A DNA stretch of 19,772 nucleotides, from contig JAEYNQ010000035.1 of the NCBI GenBank assembly GCA_023412455.1, positions 1 to 19,772 of the forward strand. The letters run 5' to 3'. Position numbers and translations under genes: made by a program. A model generated the notes under the pieces. That model did not search any database. It had not been told where the DNA came from and worked only from the letters and a program-made list of their open reading frames with translations. Numbering within the stretch: the stretch's first letter is position 1; the number at the start of each line of letters is the position of its first letter. Source of the DNA: Bacillota bacterium. GTDB lineage: Bacteria > Bacillota > Clostridia > Lachnospirales > Cellulosilyticaceae. Positions 13,241-19,772 of the stretch are shown one piece after another.

Positions 13241-15040
13241 CTAACTCCAACTAACAGGCACTGTTAACCCTGTTTGAGAATTATATAAACTAGTAATTCT
13301 GCCTTGACTATCCTTAGTCCAAGTAAATGTAGTGGTGGTTTCTCCATGTTCAACGACTACACCTGAAGCATTAAATGAAGCTTTTGTTAAGGCTTGACCA
13401 GGTATCTCAATCAGCCCACCCATGTTGATATTTTGGATAATAGTTTCTCCGCCAGCTGGTAAGCCTTCTATACCATTCTCACCTAACTTAATTTGATGCA
13501 CTGTTCCTGTACTAGCGATGTACTTAAGTACCAATCCATCTAACTCTTTATAAATAAATCCTTTTCCTTTATCACTGGTACCACTCGTATCGGTTCCTAC
13601 GCCCCATCTCATTAGTGGATATTGGGTATCTCCAATAAGACCAAAAGCAAAAGAAGCTTTAATACTTTCTGTAAGGATCTTCCTTACTTTAACCTTGAAC
13701 TTATCCACTTGTGCTACTGTTAAATTTTGATAAATACTTGTGGGAGATGTAATGGTAAAATACTTATAAGCTTGCACATGCTCATCAATAGCTGTGTAAT
13801 AAATCTGGTCACCATCCTTGTTCATATAATCTTGGGTTTCAGTATCACTTAATGTTTGAGTTACAAACTCAATCTGTTCTTCTTTAATTCTGATAAAGTT
13901 ACGTATGCCACCTTCTGGATAGGCTTTTCTTACATCCAAGGCATCAAAGTTAGTTTCAAGAAATTCTACATTTAAGTCCCTTATCCAAGCATTAAGGATA
14001 TGTGCTGTATTAGCACTAATAACCTGTTGCTCAATGACTTCCACAATAACATTCTGAACAACATCTTGAACAACTTCTTGGGTTTGCTCAGCTATGATCT
14101 GCTCTATATCTGTAAAATCCTTTTTCCTTTGACCTAACTGATAAGTATCATCACCTGTTATTAGGCTCTTGTTATAACCCACAACCTTATAAGTTAATTC
14201 CTCATCTAACAAAGTATTGTGTAGCTTAACAGTTTCACAAAGATTCAAGGAAAGTTTTCTAACTTTAGGAATACTAATAGAAATACTACAAGCTGGTGTA
14301 TCTACAGTAGAAAGATACTCACTGGCAATTATAGCTAGTATACCTTCATCTTCTGAGTCAAACTGTTGATATCCCTCTCTTGCAAAACCATATTTATTAA
14401 TATTAGGACTATCAACTGTACCACTTATTTCACCACTCTTGCTCTTATAATGCAGTCTAGTAATCACATCTGATACATCAGTGCTTTCATCTAATGTTGT
14501 AAAATCTCTACCTTTTTTTAAGGTTCTATAATCCTCTTGCCAGTTAGCTTTTCTAATATTGATTTTCAAACCATCATAGGAAAGTTCACCTTTTGATAAT
14601 TCTAGAATTTTGCCAAGAACTGCTTGTGCATTGGTCTGACTCATATCTAGGTCAAAATAAGTTAGATCATCACAAATACCTACTTCTAAAATGGTAGGGT
14701 CTAAAATCTTTGAAAGAACTTCACTAACACTAGTGCTTTCTAGCTTAAGTAAATCAATATAAGTAAACATGAGTATTTGCGTTTGAAGTAGCTCAGCATT
14801 AAAAGTAAGTTCTACCTTCTCCCCATCATTATTGCCTGTATCTGTGCAAACATAAAAAAGGCCATCTACTTTAAAGATGGTGTTTTGGTTAATGACTATT
14901 TGATTTTCTTTAAGATATCTACTTAGAATAGAAAAGGTAAGTTTATAGTAGCCATTTCTTTCGGCACTAGTACTACCTGATACAATAGGAATTTTAGCAT
15001 ACGGTTTTACCAAATCTCTTAAAGTATAAAGTTCTATCAT
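13241..15040 (-). CDS. Tail hub protein, Tal / prophage endopeptidase tail family
   Basis: The product has 599 residues. The first 310 or so match the Gram-positive tail-associated hub family (gp27-like fold, Prophage_tail): early YTLRDLVKPYAKIPIVSG, LTFSILSRYLKE, a middle region with LSKGELSYDGLKINIRKANW, and VVGYNKSLITGDDTYQLGQ. A valine/glutamate-rich helix at about 312-345 (IAEQTQEVVQDVVQNVIVEV) looks like a trimer stem. The rest is beta-rich and ends in TFTWTKDSQGRITSLYNS. These proteins form the tail tip below the tape measure and may carry lytic activity, but I see no peptidase motif. The ATG overlaps the tape measure stop (ATGA) with GGGGTGATGA upstream. A separate Dit gene usually stands between these two genes and none is present. 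Confidence 0.85.
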   Translation of the reverse strand: MIELYTLRDLVKPYAKIPIVSGSTSAERNGYYKLTFSILSRYLKENQIVINQNTIFKVDGLFYVCTDTGNNDGEKVELTFNAELLQTQILMFTYIDLLKLESTSVSEVLSKILDPTILEVGICDDLTYFDLDMSQTNAQAVLGKILELSKGELSYDGLKINIRKANWQEDYRTLKKGRDFTTLDESTDVSDVITRLHYKSKSGEISGTVDSPNINKYGFAREGYQQFDSEDEGILAIIASEYLSTVDTPACSISISIPKVRKLSLNLCETVKLHNTLLDEELTYKVVGYNKSLITGDDTYQLGQRKKDFTDIEQIIAEQTQEVVQDVVQNVIVEVIEQQVISANTAHILNAWIRDLNVEFLETNFDALDVRKAYPEGGIRNFIRIKEEQIEFVTQTLSDTETQDYMNKDGDQIYYTAIDEHVQAYKYFTITSPTSIYQNLTVAQVDKFKVKVRKILTESIKASFAFGLIGDTQYPLMRWGVGTDTSGTSDKGKGFIYKELDGLVLKYIASTGTVHQIKLGENGIEGLPAGGETIIQNINMGGLIEIPGQALTKASFNASGVVVEHGETTTTFTWTKDSQGRITSLYNSQTGLTVPVSWS

Positions 15041-17745
15041 GTCATCACCCCAATCGTTCTATTTCTTGATTTCTTTAAAGAGTAAAGATACTCTGCAAAG
15101 TACTGAGCATTTTCTTTAGAGTTAATGTTCATATTTTGAATAACAATGTCTCCATCTGCATAATGGCTTGATGTAGCTGCTGAACTTGCTATACCAACCG
15201 CCTTAACCGATCCTAGTGTTTGCATCTTAGGTACTATATCTAACTTAGGCATATTACTCATAGCGCCAATAATACTCTGACTCATTTCCTTGGTATTTTC
15301 TACTACTTCAGGAATCCCCTTTAAAATACCCTGTCCGATACCCTTTTCTACAAAGTCATTTTTAAATACCCTAATAGCCAATCTTGAAGGTGAATGCATA
15401 TCAAAACTACTTGTAATACTACTCCAAATACTTTCAGCCATCTTTGTAGCTGCCTGAACAACGGAACCTATGCCATTTATAATTCCATTGGCAATTCCTT
15501 TAACAAGATTAAGTCCTATCTGTGCCCAGTTTGTACTGGTAAAGACATGAATAATCGCATCAACTAGTTTAGGCGTGGCTTGAACGAGCTCTGGAATAGA
15601 TTGAATGAGTCCTGCTACAAGTGCTAGTACAATTTCAATAGCAGCTTGAATAATTTTATCTAGATTATTAATAATAAATGTCACAAGTCCTGTAATAATC
15701 TGCACTGCCGCTTCTATTAACTGGGGAATAGCAGCAACAAGTGCCTCTACTAACTGACCAATAATAACAGGCGCTTGTTCCAGTAATGTGGGCAAGGCAT
15801 TCAAAATACCTTCTACTAGAGCTAGAATAATGTTAATTGCTGCTTCAATGAAAGTAGGTAGATGATCTAAAATAGCTTGAACCAAATTCAAAATCCCCTC
15901 CACCATAACAGGAATTAAGGTTGGAAGGGATTCTGATAAGGCATTCATTAAAGTAATGACGATTTGTAAAGCTGCATCTGCCAAAGAGGGTAATGTTTCC
16001 ATTAAAAAAGTAATAAAACCCGTTATTAGCTCACCTGCTAAATTAGCAAAAGCAGGTGCATTTTCCTGTATGACTGTAATCAAAGCATTAATTAATTGAT
16101 AAGCCCCATCTATTAATAAGGGTAAAACAGTGGGGATTACCTCTGCTAAAGCCGAAGCTATGCCACTTAATACCTCACTTATGACTTTGACTAGATTGGG
16201 TAAAGCTGCTGTTAATTTATTGATGATTTCTTCAGAAAAAGTGTTAATTGACTTAGTAAAGTCAGATAAACTATCCCCACTAAAGCCCTTTGATAGTGCA
16301 GTGGCAAACTCACTTAATAGAGGTAAAACCTCTTTACCCATAGGAATTAAAAAATCGGTCTGAAGGATTCTCCCTATACCACTTATAGCACTACCCAAGT
16401 CATTGTATTTGATCTTGTTCATTTGCTTTAAAGTGTCAGATGACTTACTAATTTCGCCATTTACATTAGTTAAAGCACCAATGGCTTCTACTCCTAAGTC
16501 TTCCCACATCGTGCCAAATAGTCCAACCCCCGCTGTGTTTTGAACAACTTTATCATCACATTCCATAAGAGCTGAAATCACTTCATTAAAAGCTTCAGAA
16601 GCTTCTTCTCCACCTTCAGAAAAGCGCTTAGTTAAATCGTCACTATCTAGCCCTAAAGCTTCAAAGGCATCTGTAGTGGTATTACTACCATCTTTTACGC
16701 GAATACCAAACTCCTTTACTGCATCTCCAAGCTTATCAACACTAAAAGTACCGCTCTCCGTACCATTTTCAAGCATGTTAAACATATCTTCAGCATCTAA
16801 ACCTAACTGATTAAAATGCACGCTATACTCATTGATCGTATCTAAGAGGTCATCATTGGCATTAAGTCCATTTTGTGCCCCTTGCGCTATTAATGTATAG
16901 GCCTCATCTGCGCTAATACCAAACTCTTTCATCATTTGATTTACGGCTCTTGTTGAATCTGTTACATCAAAATCAAAACTATCTCTAAGTAGTAAGGCAT
17001 TGGTGGTAGCAGATTCTAACTCTTTGCCGGTCATGTTGGTCTGCTGAGCAATAGTAGCCATAGAGGTTGCAATATCCTCAAAGTTTTCTCCAAAGTTATT
17101 ACGATAGATCGCCATCATACCTTCTTCAAGACTTTTCATTTCAGAGTCTGTTGCACCCGTTTGTACTTGTAAACTATTAAGTGCTTTTTGCGCATCATCT
17201 GCACTTTTAACAGCTGCTACACCTATTCCAGCGGCTGCTGTTCCAATGCCTACTAAGGCAGCAGCAGTTCCTTTTACTGCCATACCTCCGATTGATTTAG
17301 CTGCATTTCCTGCCATAGAACCTAATTTTGAAAGCTTACCTTCAGACTCTTCACTAGCATCGCCTAGTTTTTCAACTTCATCGATAGAGTCATTAGCCGC
17401 TTCACCGAGTTGCCTTAACTGAATTCTAGTCTGTTCAATCTCACGATTAAAAGCTCTATATTGTTCATCATTAATCTTACCTTCTCTAAATTGCCTATTT
17501 ACTTGTTCCTGTGCATCCTCTAAACGTTTTAGCTTTTCAGTGGTGTTAGCAGTTTGCTCTTGGAGAAGTTTCATCTTTTGGGCTATAAGCTCTGTGTTTC
17601 CTGGATCAAGTTTAAGGAGATTCTCTACTTCACGAAGTTCAGACTGAAGGTTTCTACTGGTTTTATTAACATCACTTAAAGCTTTCTCTAAAGGCTTGGT
17701 ATCCCCTCCAATTTCAATGGTAATCCCTTTGATTTTACTTGCCAC
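15037..17745 (-). CDS. Tail tape measure protein
   Basis: The product has 902 residues from a GTG with a perfect AAGGAGGTGAT site. The N-terminus is a charged coiled coil (about 15-140). A glycine/alanine-rich hydrophobic segment follows (143-182, KSIGGMAVKGTAAALVGIG). Next comes the conserved TMP domain (185-460; QTNMTGKELESATTNALLLR and AYTLIAQGAQNGL), and then a block of ten hydrophobic repeats (515-738). The C-terminus has PSRLAIRVFKNDF and a short charged end. The protein sets tail length and is ejected with DNA to help membrane passage. At the usual 1.5 Angstrom per residue it predicts a tail of about 135 nm, which suits a siphophage. It follows the moron rather than the GT gene directly. 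Confidence 0.96.
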   Translation of the reverse strand: MASKIKGITIEIGGDTKPLEKALSDVNKTSRNLQSELREVENLLKLDPGNTELIAQKMKLLQEQTANTTEKLKRLEDAQEQVNRQFREGKINDEQYRAFNREIEQTRIQLRQLGEAANDSIDEVEKLGDASEESEGKLSKLGSMAGNAAKSIGGMAVKGTAAALVGIGTAAAGIGVAAVKSADDAQKALNSLQVQTGATDSEMKSLEEGMMAIYRNNFGENFEDIATSMATIAQQTNMTGKELESATTNALLLRDSFDFDVTDSTRAVNQMMKEFGISADEAYTLIAQGAQNGLNANDDLLDTINEYSVHFNQLGLDAEDMFNMLENGTESGTFSVDKLGDAVKEFGIRVKDGSNTTTDAFEALGLDSDDLTKRFSEGGEEASEAFNEVISALMECDDKVVQNTAGVGLFGTMWEDLGVEAIGALTNVNGEISKSSDTLKQMNKIKYNDLGSAISGIGRILQTDFLIPMGKEVLPLLSEFATALSKGFSGDSLSDFTKSINTFSEEIINKLTAALPNLVKVISEVLSGIASALAEVIPTVLPLLIDGAYQLINALITVIQENAPAFANLAGELITGFITFLMETLPSLADAALQIVITLMNALSESLPTLIPVMVEGILNLVQAILDHLPTFIEAAINIILALVEGILNALPTLLEQAPVIIGQLVEALVAAIPQLIEAAVQIITGLVTFIINNLDKIIQAAIEIVLALVAGLIQSIPELVQATPKLVDAIIHVFTSTNWAQIGLNLVKGIANGIINGIGSVVQAATKMAESIWSSITSSFDMHSPSRLAIRVFKNDFVEKGIGQGILKGIPEVVENTKEMSQSIIGAMSNMPKLDIVPKMQTLGSVKAVGIASSAATSSHYADGDIVIQNMNINSKENAQYFAEYLYSLKKSRNRTIGVMT
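15532..16203 (-). repeat. Ten 22-residue repeats inside the tape measure gene
   Basis: The tape measure protein carries about ten consecutive units of 22 residues (one of 26), each starting with L-P or I-P and following the pattern LPxLIxAAxxIIxALVxGIxxx, for example LPTFIEAAINIILALVEGIL. At DNA level this is a degenerate 66-base period. Such blocks are amphipathic to hydrophobic helices and may insert in the host membrane. Repeat number may vary between related phages. Confidence 0.8.
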
Positions 17746-17781
17746 GCTATCACCTCCTTGCTAATTTCAGTCATAAAGAAA

Positions 17782-17805
17782 GCACCTACCGTCTAACGTA
17801 AGTGC
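17782..17805 (-). terminator. Hairpin between moron and tape measure gene
   Basis: On the minus strand GCACTTAC pairs with GTAGGTGC (8 pairs, one G-T, 8-base loop), followed by TTTCTTT. It lies 22 bases past the moron's stop and 36 bases before the tape measure start. It fits a weak Rho-independent terminator for the moron transcript. Late transcription must read through it to reach the tape measure gene. Confidence 0.6.
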
Positions 17806-17826
17806 AACAACATAATCTTCTTATAT

Positions 17827-18183
17827 TTATTTTTTAAACAATTCAATAATTTTTCCGTACTGATATTTATCTTGTAGCCTTTTATTCTCGATATTTAACC
17901 TTTTAATAAGAAGTGGGATTGCTGTATTGGACCAAAAGTCATAGCTTATCTTACCGCTTGACATCCCACCATGATCATACATCACTACGTCTATATCTTC
18001 TCCTGCTTCTAATCTTTCTCCAGTAATTTCTTCGATACATGTAGATAGCTTTTCCCTAAAATTTTCTTCACTATATGGTAACTGTACTTCTCTAAATGCT
18101 TGTTCTAAATCATCCCACAAATAAGGATCACCTCTGAACCCCCACCTTGTTGGTTTTTCTTTGAATAAATCTGAAACAGTCAT
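17827..18183 (-). CDS. Moron gene: small WGxRGDPYLW / GGMSSG protein
   Basis: The product has 118 residues and is not a tail protein by sequence. It has two striking blocks, TRWGFRGDPYLWDDLEQAF (12-30) and VVMYDHGGMSSGKISYDFW followed by AIPLLIKR in the second half. I recall small uncharacterised bacterial proteins with the same two blocks, but I cannot name a family with certainty. It is probably cytoplasmic, as no signal peptide or membrane segment is seen. It is inserted between the tail chaperone and tape measure genes, which are normally adjacent, and has a near-consensus promoter, its own ribosome site (GGGGATG) and a hairpin behind it. That is the form of a prophage moron expressed in the lysogen. 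Possible roles are superinfection exclusion, an immunity-type protein or host modification. None is shown. Confidence 0.8.
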   Translation of the reverse strand: MTVSDLFKEKPTRWGFRGDPYLWDDLEQAFREVQLPYSEENFREKLSTCIEEITGERLEAGEDIDVVMYDHGGMSSGKISYDFWSNTAIPLLIKRLNIENKRLQDKYQYGKIIELFKK

Positions 18184-18205
18184 GATTGCTCATCCCCATT
18201 CACTT

Positions 18206-18242
18206 TTTATATATTCTAACATTTGATATGTCTATTTGTCAT
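18206..18242 (-). promoter_or_regulatory. Sigma-A promoter of the moron gene
   Basis: On the minus strand ATGACA (18242-18237, one mismatch to TTGACA) and TAGAAT (18218-18213, one mismatch to TATAAT) are spaced by 18 bases. A TG lies one base before the -10 box (extended -10). Transcription would start near 18206, leaving a leader of about 23 bases with a GGGGATG ribosome site. It lies in the 69-base gap between the GT stop and the moron start. Confidence 0.65.
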
Positions 18243-18252
18243 AAATTATCTA

Positions 18253-18794
18253 TTAGAATTTATCAAAGTGATTTTGAAGAGCAATAGTAGTATTTTCCTT
18301 TACATCATCTTGGTTCCAAATAAGTACATCATATTGATTAATATAATCCAGTATCATGCCAATGCTTAGTTCATGAAAATCAGCAATAAGTAACCCTCTT
18401 TTAAGGGCATGAACCATCAGACTTTCAGTAGTCATGGCTTCACTACTTTCAGTTCCTTCTTCAGCTACTTTTTTTTACTGGTTCTCATAAGGTTAGTAAG
18501 TAGGACCATTACTTCTGGTAGTATTTCCATGATAGGAAACTCTTCAAATTCATCAAGCCATTCTAGCGGAGGCTTAATGTCTGGTGTTGCTGTCTTTGCC
18601 ATTACCCAAAGGATATTAAAGAACATTTCAAAGTCTAGTTTTTCAGCTTGTAGCTCTCCATTTTGATAAGCACCATCTAGCTTAATAAGCTCAGTTAGAA
18701 GGTCTTTACCAAATTGCATTTTATAGCGAAGTAAAGTGGCTCCTGTTGTTCTAAGAGCCACTTCTTTATCTCCAATCTTAATCATTTTCTCCAT
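18253..18794 (-). CDS. Tail assembly chaperone fusion GT (by -1 frameshift)
   Basis: Ribosomes that slip back one base at the A run 18476-18469 avoid the G stop (TAG, 18467-18465). They continue as VAEEGTESSEA and then the 60-residue T part, including HALKRGLLIADFHELSIGMILDYI, to the TAA at 18255-18253. The predicted product is about 180 residues. The motif is the typical T domain of Gram-positive siphophages. In lambda, gpG and gpGT made by the same trick guide tail tube assembly around the tape measure protein, with G in excess. The T part has no ribosome site of its own at its first ATG (18435), which supports expression only by frameshift. Confidence 0.85.
18465..18794 (-). CDS. Tail assembly chaperone G (unshifted product)
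   Basis: The product has 109 residues. It begins MEKMIKIGDKEVALRTTGAT, with LLRYKMQFGKDLL, and holds the MFFNILWVMAKTATPD segment typical of tail assembly chaperones of Gram-positive phages with phi13-type tails. It ends in RTSKKK within a run of eight A. The protein is not in the virion. It binds and protects the tape measure protein during tail assembly. The start is two bases after the major tail protein stop, with a GGTGA site. An alternative ATG three codons later has a site too close to be used. It is produced in excess over GT. Confidence 0.9.
   Translation of the reverse strand: MEKMIKIGDKEVALRTTGATLLRYKMQFGKDLLTELIKLDGAYQNGELQAEKLDFEMFFNILWVMAKTATPDIKPPLEWLDEFEEFPIMEILPEVMVLLTNLMRTSKKK
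18468..18476 (-). promoter_or_regulatory. Programmed -1 frameshift slippery site
   Basis: In the zero frame the minus strand reads AGT AAA AAA AAG TAG. The last seven bases before the stop form A AAA AAG, a canonical -1 slippery heptamer and the type most efficient in bacteria. After slippage the next codons are GTA GCT GAA, in frame with the T part. The stop codon directly behind the site probably enhances slippage. I did not find an obvious strong stem-loop just downstream. Confidence 0.85.
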
Positions 18795-18796
18795 GC

Positions 18797-19384
18797 TTAT
18801 TCACCACTTTCTGCATCTGCAGATTTCTCATAAACTGTTGTATACCAAGAAGTATATGTGGTAGCATCTGTCTCATCTGTAGTTTTAGCTTTGATAATAG
18901 CAGTACCTGGTAAGGTCCTACAGGTCAAATTGAGTGTTTCCGTCTTAGGTTCAATCCCCTGCCCTTTTGTACCACTTTCAATATTAGGTCTAGTTGCCTT
19001 ACAGTAATATAGAGTGTGGCGAGTCGCTTTAACGTCTCCAGAAAACTCAAATAGTAATGCGAAAGGTACAGGCTGCTTATCATTCTCTTCAAACTGTACC
19101 TTTTTAGCATCTAGTATTTCTTTAAGAATACTTACTTTAAAGCTATCTGGTATAAGGGCCATTTCTAGTGAACCATCATACCCATTGTTTGCAATAGCTG
19201 TGAAGTATTCAATATCATCTGCATAAAAAGGTGTGGTATCTCCTACTGGAGATAAAGTTAAATTAACTGCACCCGGAATAGGAATGGGTTTTCCAAAAGT
19301 AACACTTACTACTCCAGTAGTATTAGTTTCAGTGATTGTAGCGTAATGCACGTTTTTAAGACCATACTTAATTTTATTACTCAT
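18797..19384 (-). CDS. Major tail protein, phi13 family
   Basis: The product has 195 residues from the ATG at 19384, with AGGAGG 8 bases upstream. A GTG three codons earlier overlaps the site. It begins MSNKIKYGLKNVHYATIT and holds GKPIPIPGAVNLTLSPVGD, FYADDIEYFTAIANNGYDG and CKATRPNIESGTKG, a pattern of the phi13-type major tail protein. This protein forms the hexameric rings of the non-contractile tail tube. There is no C-terminal Ig domain, which many related phages add. It stands 12 bases behind the completion gene and two bases before the chaperone gene, the standard order. Confidence 0.93.
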   Translation of the reverse strand: MSNKIKYGLKNVHYATITETNTTGVVSVTFGKPIPIPGAVNLTLSPVGDTTPFYADDIEYFTAIANNGYDGSLEMALIPDSFKVSILKEILDAKKVQFEENDKQPVPFALLFEFSGDVKATRHTLYYCKATRPNIESGTKGQGIEPKTETLNLTCRTLPGTAIIKAKTTDETDATTYTSWYTTVYEKSADAESGE

Positions 19385-19396
19385 CAATGTCACCTC

Positions 19397-19702
19397 CTAA
19401 ATTTCATAACGTACTTGATACATTTTTTCTGTATCAATATAAGCTTCATATTTTTGATAGTAAAGCTCTGCATCCTCAAGCAGAACTTCTAATCTTGTCT
19501 CTAAATTAAGATCTTTCTTATCTGTGTAAAGCTCAATCACCCAATTATCTACTTTAAAATACACCTTATTATCTGCCCCGAAGTTAGAAGTATCTTCTGT
19601 AAGGTATATCAAATAAGGTGTATGCTGTGTTTCTTTAAAATGATTATAGGCAAGAGGAATCTTTAACTGCTGCAAGAGATCATATATCTGTTCATGAGTC
19701 AC
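19397..19702 (-). CDS. Tail completion / tail terminator-type protein
   Basis: The product has 101 residues, starting at a GTG (GTGA overlap with the upstream stop) with GAGGGAG 8 bases upstream. It begins MTHEQIYDLLQQLKIPLAYN, with TPYLIYLTEDTSNFGAD and VDNWVIELYTDKKDLNLE. Both position (after the gp10-like gene and before the major tail protein) and sequence fit the small head-tail joining / tail terminator proteins of HK97- and phi13-type phages. These cap the tail tube and join it to the head. Confidence 0.8.
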   Translation of the reverse strand: MTHEQIYDLLQQLKIPLAYNHFKETQHTPYLIYLTEDTSNFGADNKVYFKVDNWVIELYTDKKDLNLETRLEVLLEDAELYYQKYEAYIDTEKMYQVRYEI

Positions 19703-19772
19703 TGTAGTTTCTCCCTCACTTTCTCTTCAAAGCTTTGAATGGCTTGTTGCTCCACTGGTTCAATGTGCTTAA
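19699..19772 (-). CDS. HK97 gp10-like head-tail connection protein, C-terminal end
   Basis: Only the last 23 codons are in the window, ending in SFEEKVREKLQ and TGA at 19701-19699. The TGA overlaps the GTG of the completion gene. Position directly upstream of the tail completion gene, and a helical charged end, fit the HK97 gp10 family (a minor head-tail joining protein). The head and packaging genes should lie further right, outside the window. Confidence 0.6.
   Translation of the reverse strand, partial: KHIEPVEQQAIQSFEEKVREKLQ

Noticed and set aside
18253..18435. Stand-alone 60-residue gene
   Set aside because: Its first ATG has no ribosome site and the frame opens further upstream, directly behind a slippery site. 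It is the T part of GT.
18409..18666. Plus-strand open frame of 85 codons
   Set aside because: It is a low-complexity S/F-rich antisense frame across the chaperone gene, with no ribosome site.
1..19772. CRISPR array, tRNA or rRNA genes
   Set aside because: I saw no regularly spaced short repeats and no tRNA-like cloverleaf or rRNA sequence. The only repeats are the pair at 223 and 1880, the small tandem at 378, and the coding repeats in the tape measure gene.

Overview
The window looks like the right-hand (late) part of an integrated siphophage genome plus its accessory flank, in a low-GC Gram-positive bacterium, most likely one of the Clostridia. The reasons are the AT-rich sequence, strong AGGAGG-type ribosome binding sites, a phi13-type major tail protein, a TcdE-type holin, a zinc amidase endolysin and large serine recombinases. 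A family 2 carbohydrate-binding module (CBM2)-like domain in a tail gene suggests, without proving it, a cellulolytic host such as a Cellulosilyticum relative. All supported genes are on the minus strand, so gene order is read from high to low coordinates.

From 19772 down to 10405 lies a tail morphogenesis operon. In order it holds the end of an HK97 gp10-like protein, a tail completion protein, the major tail protein, the tail assembly chaperone G with a -1 frameshift product GT, and a small inserted gene with its own promoter and terminator (a moron). The tape measure protein, a Tal/endopeptidase-type tail hub protein, two paralogous 160-residue tail proteins, an Ig-like protein, a CBM2-plus-Ig protein and two small tail-tip genes follow. 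Most genes abut or overlap by a few bases. No separate distal tail (Dit) gene is visible between the tape measure and the hub protein.

From 10393 to 9326 lies the lysis pair, holin then N-acetylmuramoyl-L-alanine amidase. Directly behind it are two overlapping, paralogous large serine recombinases (9261 to 6732), which presumably integrate and excise the element. A hairpin terminator follows.

From 6487 to 2049 lie accessory genes not needed for a virion: a small DNA-binding-like protein with a 442-residue coiled-coil protein, a terminator, and an 814-residue SNF2/RapA-like helicase. Then come two 48-bp near-identical direct repeats (1880-1927 and 223-270) flanking a 456-residue protein with a C-terminal pRiA4b ORF-3-like domain. 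Each repeat encodes HVETVVK followed by a stop, which matches the C-terminal motif of RlmD/RumA-type 23S rRNA methyltransferases, a known target of serine-recombinase elements. I therefore infer that these are attachment-site remnants. Beyond them the sequence appears to be chromosomal, with a gene remnant and the start of a dihydrofolate reductase-family gene at the left edge.

Most worth following up are the CBM2-like tail protein, the autonomous moron between GT and the tape measure gene, the paired recombinases with the RlmD-like repeats, and the accessory genes beside them as possible defence cargo.
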